Position numbers and translations under genes: made by a program. The notes under the pieces are model-generated. The model made no database searches. It saw only the letters and a list, made by a program, of their open reading frames with translations, and was not told the origin of the DNA. This document shows, piece after piece, positions 57,071 through 64,000 of a stretch of 64,000 bases of DNA. This stretch comes from Paraburkholderia sacchari (lineage in GTDB: Bacteria; Pseudomonadota; Gammaproteobacteria; Burkholderiales; Burkholderiaceae). Positions within the stretch are counted from its first letter, which is position 1. The number at the start of each line of letters is the position of its first letter. Location: NCBI RefSeq assembly GCF_000785435.2, contig NZ_JTDB02000004.1, positions 496,001 to 560,000 of the forward strand, given 5' to 3'.

Positions 57071-59080
57071 TTAGCGTGCGCCGCCGTCCACCGGGGCCTC
57101 GGCGCCTGACACATCGCTCTCGGGCGGCGTGTGCCGGTTACTGTCCACAAGCGGCAGCCAGACCACGATTTCGGCGCCGCCACCGCTGCGCAGCGCGGCG
57201 CTCACGTGCCCGCCGTGCGCTTCGACGATGGAGCGCACGATCGACAGCCCCAGTCCCATGCCGTGCGGTTTGGTCGTATAGAACGGCTCGAACAACTGCT
57301 CGGGGCGAGAGACGCGAAAGCCGCTGCCGCGATCCGCAACCACGATTTCAACGCCTTTGCCCACCTGCCTCGTCGCGAGAGTCAGCACGCGGTCGGCGGG
57401 CGCCGAATCGTGCATGGCATCCATCGCGTTCACCGCCAGATTGAGCAGGATCTGCTGAAGCTGAACATGGTCGCCCATGACTTCGAGATCTCCGGCCGCG
57501 AATTGCGCATCGATGCGCATCGCGCGCCGCCGTGCTTCGGGCTCGATGAGCGGCAGCGAGTCCTCGAGCGTGGCGTCGGCCGGGATCGGCGCGAACTCGA
57601 TGCTCTGCTTTTGCAGCAACGCGCGCAGGCGCTGCACGACGTCGTTGGCCCGCAAGGCGTCGCGCTTGACGTCGGAGAGAATCTCCTGGAGTTCGCCCAC
57701 GTCGGCGTGCTGCGAAGTCACAAGCATTTCGGCGGCGTCCGTGTTGCTCAGGATTGCCCCCAGCGGCTGGCCGACCTCATGCGCGATCGAAGCGCTCAAT
57801 TCGCCCGCAGCCGCAAAGCGTGCCGCGCGCGCAAGCTCGCTGCCGCGCGCGGCCGCCTCGGCTTCGGCATCGCGCCGCTTGCGGCGCTGCGCCAGCAAGG
57901 CGACGATCGTGATCGCCTGCGCGATCAACACCGCCAGCAGCGTCAGCATCGTGCCGCGATACTCGCGAAAGATCGACGGCGGGAAATTGATGAGTTTGCA
58001 GTCGGGCGGCAGGTTCGAGACCGACAAGCCAAAACGTTCGAGCTCGGCAACGTTTGCCACGCAGCGCGCCGGCATGGGCGGCAGCGCGACGTTGATGAAT
58101 TTCCCGCCGTTACGCAGGATCGCAACTGCGGCCTTCCCCGTGTTGGTGCCGTTGTCGGCGAGATCGTAGACGACACCGGCGGTAATGCCGCCCTCGATAT
58201 AGGTGGAATACCAGCCATAGATAGGCGCCTGGCTCGCCTGCACCATGGACGGCAGAAGCTGATACGGAAAGTAGCGATGGCCTTGCTTGTCCCGGTAGAC
58301 CGTCGTGTAGATCACCGCGTCGTCTTTTCCTAGCCCCGCGAGCCGCTTCTCCAGCTCGCCCAGCCCGAGCCCTTCCCAGCGCTCCACCGTCGTCCAGCGC
58401 CCCGGTTCCCGGTTCGCCGTGCGGATCACGCGATCGATCATTTCCGTATCCACGTCGGTCACGCCGCCCACGACGATAAGGCGATGCGCCCGAGGCTGAA
58501 GCGTCTGCGCGAGCGCGAGCGTCTTGCCGACATCGGTGCTGAACGGCAGCAACGCGATGCCTGGCGGCAACGGGTGCTGCGCGATCCAGTTGTCCGCCAT
58601 GCTCGAAAACAAAATAGGCGTGCCGGGCCAGAGTTGCGCGCGATGCTGCAATACAAATTCGCCACCATGCGTGCCGATCGCAATGACGAGGTCGACGCGC
58701 TGTCCCTTGTACTTCTTTTGCATCAGCGCGAGGAATTCCTGCGTGAGATCCTCGCCACCGAAACGAAATCCATCGATTGAGTCGAGATAGACTTCGGCGC
58801 CACCGGGCATTTCGGCGTCGAGCACGTTGCGAATGGCGCGGATCTGCACGAACGCGGCCGGCTGGCTGGGGTCAGCGCCGGTCAATAGCAGCACGCGAGC
58901 GGGTTCGGCCGCCATCGAGGCGGTGGCAGTGGCCGCGCCCAAACAGCAAAGCAACAGCCCGATTCGGACCGCACTGGCCAGCAGCGCGACCGCGCCGCGC
59001 GCCAATGCATGAAGAGCCCGCCACACGCCAGGCATGCGCGAGCGCCACGCTTTAACGGGGTATCCGGAGGCTTGTTCCAT
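57071..59080 (-). CDS. Hybrid sensor histidine kinase with periplasmic ABC-substrate-binding domain
   Basis: The product has 669 residues if ATG 59080 is used (ATG 59035 is an alternative). An N-terminal helix or signal (about 30-55) is followed by a periplasmic domain of the ABC_sub_bind type (about 60-370: ARVLLLTGADPSQPAAFVQIRAIRN, VIAIGTHGGEFVLQHRAQLWPGTPILFSS, DDAVIYTTVYRDKQGHRYFPYQLL). A transmembrane helix lies at about 388-408. The kinase domain has phosphoacceptor His434 in SIAHEVGQPLGA and ATPase boxes NLAVNAMDAM, DRGSGF and GLGLSIVRSIVEAHGG. The matching FixJ-type regulator gene lies about 390 bp upstream on the same strand. Confidence 0.88.
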   Translation of the reverse strand: MEQASGYPVKAWRSRMPGVWRALHALARGAVALLASAVRIGLLLCCLGAATATASMAAEPARVLLLTGADPSQPAAFVQIRAIRNVLDAEMPGGAEVYLDSIDGFRFGGEDLTQEFLALMQKKYKGQRVDLVIAIGTHGGEFVLQHRAQLWPGTPILFSSMADNWIAQHPLPPGIALLPFSTDVGKTLALAQTLQPRAHRLIVVGGVTDVDTEMIDRVIRTANREPGRWTTVERWEGLGLGELEKRLAGLGKDDAVIYTTVYRDKQGHRYFPYQLLPSMVQASQAPIYGWYSTYIEGGITAGVVYDLADNGTNTGKAAVAILRNGGKFINVALPPMPARCVANVAELERFGLSVSNLPPDCKLINFPPSIFREYRGTMLTLLAVLIAQAITIVALLAQRRKRRDAEAEAAARGSELARAARFAAAGELSASIAHEVGQPLGAILSNTDAAEMLVTSQHADVGELQEILSDVKRDALRANDVVQRLRALLQKQSIEFAPIPADATLEDSLPLIEPEARRRAMRIDAQFAAGDLEVMGDHVQLQQILLNLAVNAMDAMHDSAPADRVLTLATRQVGKGVEIVVADRGSGFRVSRPEQLFEPFYTTKPHGMGLGLSIVRSIVEAHGGHVSAALRSGGGAEIVVWLPLVDSNRHTPPESDVSGAEAPVDGGAR

Positions 59081-59472
59081 TCGAACGGTAATGGCGATTA
59101 CTGCTGGCAACCATTGCACTGAACTGCGTGATGCCCCATGCCGGGGCAGCGCGGAAATGAGGCGATCGGGATCGATCACGCCGATTGCGTAATGTTAATT
59201 GGATATTGGCCGTTGTCCAGTTCAATCCACGGACGAAACAGTCTAATTGACTGTATGCGCGGCAACGGCTGGCGACAAAAAATACCCGAAATAAGTAGCG
59301 CCAGTCCTTGTTTTCAATAACCGAAGCGCGGCTGCAATTGCGCGATTGCGGAATAGCTTATTCCACATGGGAATTAGCGGCACGCCGGTGAGAGACATTC
59401 GGCGCATCGGGCGCGAATATTCGCGCTCCGGAAAATCAAGCGGATTCGTGCGCTGCCACACGTAAATAAACG
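59081..59472. promoter_or_regulatory. 392-bp gap between regulator and kinase genes
   Basis: This region has AT-rich stretches (about 59190-59340) and a small CAGTC-TAATT-GACTG dyad (59238-59252). It probably holds the kinase promoter. A 72-codon minus-strand frame (59243-59461) lacks a ribosome site and family match and is not called. Confidence 0.4.
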
Positions 59473-60087
59473 CTACTGCATGAGCGGCATGCTTATCATC
59501 GATTCGGCGCGGCGCAGCAATTCGGCCAGCGAGGTGGCCTCGAACTTTTGCATCAACCCGGCCCGGCAGCTTTTGATCGTGCGCTCGGAAAGCCCGAGCT
59601 GCGCGGCAATCTGCTTGTTGCGCAGCCCGCCGACGATGCCGCGCAGCACGGCCTTCTCGCGCTCGCCAAGGTCGACGCAGGGCTTTCCGCCTGCCGCAGG
59701 CGCGTCGTGCAGCGGAGCCTGTAGCGCCGCATCGAGCGCGTCGAACAACGCGCGCCGGTCGAACGGCTTGAGCAGGAAGTCGATAGCGCCCGCCTTCATG
59801 GCCTTGACCGTTCTGGGAACGTCGCTATAGGCGCTCATGAAAACCACGGGCAACGCGCGCGGATGGCGCAACAGCGCCTGCTGAAGCTCCAGCCCGCTCG
59901 GCCCGCCCAACTCGAGATCGAGCAGGATGCAGCCCTGGCGCGCATCCGGCTCGCTGACCAGATATTCGCCCGCGGACGCATAATCGCGCACGTCATAACC
60001 GGCGCCGTGGAGAAGGCGCCTTAATGCAACTCGCATTGACGCGTCGTCGTCCACAACGTGAATCACCGTATTTTTATGCTCGATCAC
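59473..60087 (-). CDS. FixJ/NarL-type response regulator
   Basis: This 204-residue regulator starts at GTG 60087, chosen because GGAGAGAG lies at proper spacing; the open frame to 60123 has no ribosome site. The receiver has acidic Asp13-Asp15, phosphoacceptor Asp57 (ILLDLELGG) and Lys in LLKPFDRRALF. The LuxR-type HTH (about 150-200: LGEREKAVLRGIVGGLRNKQIAAQLGLSERTIKSCRAGLMQKFEATSLAELLR) binds DNA. It partners the ABC-binding-domain kinase downstream. Confidence 0.92.
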   Translation of the reverse strand: MIEHKNTVIHVVDDDASMRVALRRLLHGAGYDVRDYASAGEYLVSEPDARQGCILLDLELGGPSGLELQQALLRHPRALPVVFMSAYSDVPRTVKAMKAGAIDFLLKPFDRRALFDALDAALQAPLHDAPAAGGKPCVDLGEREKAVLRGIVGGLRNKQIAAQLGLSERTIKSCRAGLMQKFEATSLAELLRRAESMISMPLMQ

Positions 60088-60636
60088 GGCTCTCTCCAAT
60101 GTCGTGCGGCGCACCGATTTCATTCGGGTACCGCCACAATCTTAGACGATAAGCACGCGGGTCGTAAGCTAACGTCATATCAACCCGGTATTCGCCGCCG
60201 CACGCACGTTTATATCAGCAATTCAAAATCTGCACACCGGGTCTGCCAATAATGTATTCGTTCTTACCCTGGGCGGGAAGCACGGGCGCAAGTGTACACT
60301 CCGATTGCGAAGACCCGGAGCTTTTGCGTAAAAGGCACAAAAAAGCCAAAAGGGCCGAATAAAAAAACGAGTACCGGGCCAATTGGCCCGGCCCGGTCTC
60401 GGTCATGCCGAACACCTGGTAAAACCGCTCACTGCGATACTCCGCCATGAGTTGCCGTGCCGTAATCGGTCAACAGGGGTTTCCCATGAAGCGCCCGCAC
60501 GCTCGCAATACGATCAAAGGGTTCGATGCTAGACTTCTTGCCGTCGGCCTCAGCCTGTCACGGGTCCGACGGTGTGCCGCCAGGCACAACCACACCGCTC
60601 GCGCTTCGTCGCAATCAACAAGATAAAGGTGTCCTC
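60088..60636. promoter_or_regulatory. 549-bp divergent intergenic region with minus-strand terminator
   Basis: This region separates the regulator gene (minus) and the DUF2252 gene (plus). It contains a palindrome AGTGTACACT near 60292-60301, AT-rich blocks, and a strong intrinsic terminator read on the minus strand (60361-60401) with no minus-strand gene upstream of it. A 77-codon minus frame across the terminator is not coding. Confidence 0.5.
60361..60401 (-). terminator. Orphan intrinsic terminator on the minus strand
   Basis: The stem CGAG(T)ACCGGGCC (60368-60380) pairs with GGCCCGGTCTCG (60390-60401), 12 bp with one bulged base, and is followed immediately on the minus strand by seven T residues (A-run at 60361-60367). 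The transcript it ends must start within 60402-60636, where no minus gene is seen. Confidence 0.75.
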
Positions 60637-62049
60637 ATGGCAGAAATACCAAACTTGGAAACGCGGCAGACCGCCGGCCGCGCGGCGCGGAAAAATGCCA
60701 AGCGATCCATGCACGCCAAGGTCGGCAATGTCGACCGCGACCCGATTGCATTGCTCCAGCAAAACAGCGCGGGACGCGTGGACGCACTCATTCCGCTGCG
60801 CTATGGGCGCATGTCGGTTTCGCCCTTTACTTTCTTTCGCGGCAGCGCGATTCTCCAGGCCCACGATCTGTCCGGCACCGTCAATTCTGGCATTGTGTTT
60901 CCGATCTGCGGCGACGCGCACCTCATGAATTTCGGCGGGTTCGCCACGCCCGAACGGCAACTCGTGTTCGACCTCAACGACTTCGACGAAGTCGCGGTCG
61001 GCCCGTGGGAATGGGACGTGAAGCGGCTCTCGGCGAGTCTCGCCATCGCGGGCCAGCACATGGGCATCGGGCGCGGGCCGATCAGCGAATTCATAGCCAC
61101 CGCCGTGCGCGAGTACTGCGACCGCATGCGCGAATATTCGGAGTACAGCACGCTCGATCTCTGGCACGAGATCGTCACGTTCGAGCGCATGATCGAAAGC
61201 GCCGAAAGCGAGGATGGGCGGCGTGCGATCATCAAGGCCAAAGAAAAAGCGGAAGGTCGCACCAGCGAAAGCATGCTGACGAAAATGGCGGCCCAGATGG
61301 ACGGTCAGTGGGTTCTGCAAGACGCCCCGCCCGCGCTGTTTCACCCCGTCGGTCCCAATACGCTGCTCGGCAAGCATGAAGCGTGGTCGAACACGCAGGC
61401 CTGGGAAAACAAGCTCGCTGCCGCGTTCGATGCATACCTCGATACGCTGTCGCCCGAGCGCCGCGCGCTCGTCGGGCAATTCGCGCTGCAGGACGTGGCG
61501 TTCAAGGTCGTGGGGGTCGGCAGCGTGGGGACCTTCTGTCTCGTGATGCTGCTCATCGACAGTCACGGCAAACCGCTCTTCCTGCAGGTGAAGCAGGCGC
61601 GCGAGTCGGTGATCGCACAGCACTTCACCGCCGACGGGCTCGCGCACCAGGGCCAGCGCGTCGTGACCGGGCAGCGGCTGCTCCAGGCGGCCAGCGACGC
61701 ATTCCTCGGCTGGACCACCGGACCCGCTAATCGCTACTTCTATATTCGCCAGTTGCGCGACATGAAGATATCGGCCGAAGTCGAGCGCATGGACAACAAT
61801 CTGCTCAAGGGCTACGCACGCCTGTGCGGCTGGGCGCTCGCCCGCGCCCACGCGAAGGCGAGCGGCAAGGCGGTGGAAATTTCGGCTTATATGGGCAACG
61901 GCGACCGCTTTGCAGAAGCGCTGACCGAATACGCGTTCGCCTACGCCGAGCAAAACGAGAAGGATTACGAGACCTTCATCAAGGCATGCCGCTCGCGCAA
62001 GCTCGAAGCCCGCAGCGACGAAGACATGGCCGCGGACTTCCGCGTCTGA
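60637..62049 (+). CDS. DUF2252 family protein
   Basis: This 470-residue protein has ATG 60637 after AAAGG. The family segments are RMSVSPFTFFRGSAILQAHDL, VFPICGDAHLMNFGGFATPERQLVFDLNDFDEVAVGPWEWDVKRLSASL and FLQVKQARESVIAQH. The GDAHLMNFG and DLNDFDE motifs recall the catalytic and metal-binding loops of aminoglycoside-phosphotransferase/protein-kinase-like folds, so it may phosphorylate a small molecule (inference). It is cytosolic with no signal. It is convergent with the radical SAM gene. Confidence 0.9.
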   Translation: MAEIPNLETRQTAGRAARKNAKRSMHAKVGNVDRDPIALLQQNSAGRVDALIPLRYGRMSVSPFTFFRGSAILQAHDLSGTVNSGIVFPICGDAHLMNFGGFATPERQLVFDLNDFDEVAVGPWEWDVKRLSASLAIAGQHMGIGRGPISEFIATAVREYCDRMREYSEYSTLDLWHEIVTFERMIESAESEDGRRAIIKAKEKAEGRTSESMLTKMAAQMDGQWVLQDAPPALFHPVGPNTLLGKHEAWSNTQAWENKLAAAFDAYLDTLSPERRALVGQFALQDVAFKVVGVGSVGTFCLVMLLIDSHGKPLFLQVKQARESVIAQHFTADGLAHQGQRVVTGQRLLQAASDAFLGWTTGPANRYFYIRQLRDMKISAEVERMDNNLLKGYARLCGWALARAHAKASGKAVEISAYMGNGDRFAEALTEYAFAYAEQNEKDYETFIKACRSRKLEARSDEDMAADFRV

Positions 62050-62125
62050 AGCGAAGCACTATGGCCCTTGCAGGCCGTTCCATGCGAGACCCTGCGCGTC
62101 TCGCATGGATTATGCCCGTGGCCCC

Positions 62126-63412
62126 TCAGGCCGGGCGCGCGGCTAGTTGACGGAGCGTCGGTCCCGCGTGATCGTGAAAGCGGCGGATGCCAGAGCACAG
62201 ATAATTGAGTCCGGGCTCGCCTTCCGGACTCCGAATAAAGCGGTTCTTCGGGCACTCGCCCCAGCACAGTTTCAGATGCTTGCATTGGCGGCAATACGCC
62301 GGCAATGCATCGCGCTTGGCGTAACCAAACTTCTGCTGACGGGTTGAAAACGCCATTTCGCCAAGGTGCGTGTCGCGAATGTTGCCCAGCGCGTAGTCGG
62401 GGTAAACGTAGTGATCGCACGAGTACACTTCGCCGTCGTGCTCGATGGCGAGCGCCTTGCCGCAAAATTCGGCGGTAATGCAGGTTTGCGCCGGCATGCC
62501 CATGGTCTGCACCACAGCGGTCTCGAACAAATTGACCAGCACTCGCCCCACGTCCTTTTTGCACCACTCGTCGAAGGTTCGCGAGAGAAAGTAGCCCCAG
62601 TCGTCGGGGTCGACCGACCACTCGGTCACCACCGAGTCGTCGTTGCCGGGCTTCGCCGCACTGCTTCCCAGCACGGGCTGGCCATTCTCCGGCCAATGCT
62701 GCGGCGCCACGCTGCGAAAATCCTTGGGCTCGACGCAAGGAATGAACTGCATATACGTGGAGCCGAGTTCGTTGCGAAGGAAACGATAAACGTCGACAGG
62801 CCGTTTGGCGTTGATCCGGTTCACGACCGTCAACGTGTTGAATTGAACGCCGTGCTTGCGCATCAGGGCCGCGCCACGCATCACGTGATCGAACGTCGGG
62901 CGGCCCTTGCGATCCACGCGCATGGGATCGTGCAGTTCGCGCGGACCGTCGATGCTCAGACCCACCAGAAAGTCGTTTTCCTTCAGGAAGGCGCACCATG
63001 CATCGTCCAGCAGCGTGCCGTTGGTTTGCAGGTCGTTCGAGATGCGCCGGCCCGGCGGCGTATAGCGCTTCTGAATCTCGACGATGTCGCGGAAGAAGTC
63101 GAGGCCGAGCATGGTCGGCTCGCCGCCCTGCCACGAGAAAATGACCTCGACGCCGTTTTGCGCTTCGATGTATTGCCGGATATAGCGCTCGAGTGTCGAA
63201 GGCCCCATGCGGCGCCCGCGGTGCTGTTCGAGCAAATGCTCCTTGTGGAGATAATAGCAATACGTACAGTCGATATTGCACGTCGAGCCAATCGGCTTGG
63301 CCATCGCGTGAAAACGCCCCTTTTGCGCGGGCGCCACCGGTTCGAGTCCGGCTGGACGTTCCGCGAAGAAGGTCACAGGGACCTCAACCGCCGCTTCACT
63401 ATTTTCGCGCAT
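62126..63412 (-). CDS. Anaerobic sulfatase maturase-like radical SAM/SPASM enzyme
   Basis: This 428-residue enzyme starts at ATG 63412 with AGGGGA at good spacing (an ATG at 63439 is possible). Radical SAM cluster Cys45-x3-Cys49-x2-Cys52 (CNIDCTYCYY), FSWQGGEPTMLGLDFF, LQTNGTLL and LVGLSIDGP follow the family pattern. C-terminal SPASM cysteines (CITAEFCG, SCDHYVYP, YCRQCKHLKLCWGECPKNRF, YLCSGIRRF) bind auxiliary clusters. It converts Cys/Ser to formylglycine in sulfatases. No sulfatase gene is in the window; it may be just beyond the right edge. It is 55 bp downstream of the HAD gene on the same strand. Confidence 0.9.
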   Translation of the reverse strand: MRENSEAAVEVPVTFFAERPAGLEPVAPAQKGRFHAMAKPIGSTCNIDCTYCYYLHKEHLLEQHRGRRMGPSTLERYIRQYIEAQNGVEVIFSWQGGEPTMLGLDFFRDIVEIQKRYTPPGRRISNDLQTNGTLLDDAWCAFLKENDFLVGLSIDGPRELHDPMRVDRKGRPTFDHVMRGAALMRKHGVQFNTLTVVNRINAKRPVDVYRFLRNELGSTYMQFIPCVEPKDFRSVAPQHWPENGQPVLGSSAAKPGNDDSVVTEWSVDPDDWGYFLSRTFDEWCKKDVGRVLVNLFETAVVQTMGMPAQTCITAEFCGKALAIEHDGEVYSCDHYVYPDYALGNIRDTHLGEMAFSTRQQKFGYAKRDALPAYCRQCKHLKLCWGECPKNRFIRSPEGEPGLNYLCSGIRRFHDHAGPTLRQLAARPA

Positions 63413-63467
63413 CTCAAGTCCCCTGCTATTCAACGCCATTGCATAACACCCAGCGCACAATTCACGA

Positions 63468-64000
63468 TTACTGCCCGTTCGATTTCGGCGCGGGATAAAC
63501 GGTCTTCCAGTCCTGCTTCATGCTGACGACAACCCAGCCGCGCGCCTGCGCTTCGTCCCAGGCCTTGTCGAGCGTCGCCGATCCCGCCTTGCGGTCGTAC
63601 GCGAATTCGCGCGCTGCATCATCATGATGGAGCAGCAGGCCGAGCGAAGGGTCGGTGCCTCCGGTCGTGTATTCGAGCATCTCGCGATCGCCATCGGAAT
63701 TGCCAAACGCGAGAATCGGCCGGCGGCCGATCGCGCGGAAAATGCCCACGGGCTTGCCGGCCTTGTCGTCGATGAAGTCGAAGCCCGGCTGGCGAACCAG
63801 CACCGGCTTGCCGTCGCGCACTTCGTACTTGAGCTTTTCCTCGGTGCCCACCATGTGCTCGGGCGCGATGCCATAGGCTTCGCTCGCCCAGACGCGCATG
63901 AATTCCGCCGTGCCGCCCGACACGATCCAGACCGTGAAGCCGTTTGCTTTCAGCAGATCGAGCAATTCGAGCTGCGGCTGATAGACGAGATCCGTATAGT
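63468..64000 (-). CDS. HAD-superfamily hydrolase, 5' end outside window
   Basis: The frame is open from the right edge to stop 63468, so the N-terminus (with the DxD nucleophile) is beyond the window. The visible part has LLKANGFTVWIVSGGTAEFMRVWA (motif II, Ser/Thr), EEKLKYEVRDGKP and RRPILAFGNSDGDREMLEY (motif IV, GDxxxD type), as in phosphoserine-phosphatase-like or acid-phosphatase HAD enzymes. It is read with the maturase gene on the same strand and could be periplasmic if the missing part has a signal peptide. Substrate unknown. Confidence 0.82.
   Translation of the reverse strand, partial: YTDLVYQPQLELLDLLKANGFTVWIVSGGTAEFMRVWASEAYGIAPEHMVGTEEKLKYEVRDGKPVLVRQPGFDFIDDKAGKPVGIFRAIGRRPILAFGNSDGDREMLEYTTGGTDPSLGLLLHHDDAAREFAYDRKAGSATLDKAWDEAQARGWVVVSMKQDWKTVYPAPKSNGQ

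Noticed and set aside
59243..59461. 72-codon minus-strand frame between regulator and kinase genes
   Set aside because: No ribosome site and no recognisable protein features.
60215..60448. 77-codon minus-strand frame
   Set aside because: It reads straight through an intrinsic terminator; the RYSFFYSALLAF stretch is just the translated stem and T-run.
1..64000. CRISPR arrays, tRNA/rRNA genes, insertion sequences, prophage genes
   Set aside because: No regularly spaced direct repeats, RNA gene folds, transposases, integrases or phage structural genes were seen.

Overview
This GC-rich window looks like a chromosomal piece from a Burkholderiaceae species, most likely Paraburkholderia or Caballeronia. 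The assignment rests on three trimeric OmpC-like porins with MKKK...AQSSVTLYG-type N-termini, a short H-NS-like protein ending in the YRDPATGAEWSGRG motif, dense LysR/IclR/two-component regulation, and gene families typical of soil or plant-associated beta-proteobacteria. No rRNA, tRNA, CRISPR array or insertion sequence was recognised. Most of the window is catabolic and transport islands, each with its own regulator, separated by decayed genes.

Left part (1-12.7 kb). A polysaccharide deacetylase runs off the left edge and is divergent from a four-gene polyamine-type ABC importer (ATPase, Tat-exported binding protein, two permeases). Remnants of a fused membrane spermidine synthase follow. 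A minus-strand block then joins a NitT/TauT-type ABC importer (binding protein, ATPase, permease) to a TctDE-like two-component system and a porin. This looks like one solute-sensing and uptake module.

12.7-23.5 kb. A structured AT-rich region leads into a second porin, an aminotransferase, a decayed glutamate/dicarboxylate symporter, an H-NS-like gene, and a QseBC-like two-component system co-transcribed with a PAP2 phosphatase. The two-component operon is divergent from ygiW, with a PmrA/QseB-type direct repeat between them. Next come a glycine-rich secreted protein and a translationally coupled operon of a DUF4118 membrane protein, an alpha/beta hydrolase and a MipA-like outer-membrane protein.

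23.6-36.9 kb. A PlpD-type patatin autotransporter and a glycine-zipper lipoprotein precede a catabolic island: NCS1 permease, LysR, FAD oxidoreductase and cupin on the minus strand, LuxR regulator, guanidinobutyrase (GbuA) and aldehyde dehydrogenase on the plus strand. The enzymes fit conversion of agmatine or a related guanidino amine to 4-aminobutyrate and urea. A large gene of unknown function (35.5-36.9 kb) follows.

36.9-48.8 kb. LysR/azoreductase pair, a 3-hydroxyacyl-CoA dehydrogenase, an IclR-controlled acyl-CoA cluster (MFS transporter, acyl-CoA dehydrogenase, class III CoA-transferase), and an amidase/MHS transporter pair divergent from an MdcR-like LysR regulator. Two intergenic stretches here have the layout of small RNAs.

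48.8-64 kb. Envelope and signalling genes: a BamA/TamA-like barrel, a diguanylate cyclase, a SYLF lipoprotein with an outer-membrane barrel, a 17-kDa-antigen-like protein, a third porin, MFS and TetR remnants, and an unusual sensor kinase with a periplasmic ABC-substrate-binding domain plus a FixJ-type regulator. The window ends with a DUF2252 protein, an anaerobic sulfatase maturase-like radical SAM enzyme and a HAD hydrolase cut by the right edge.
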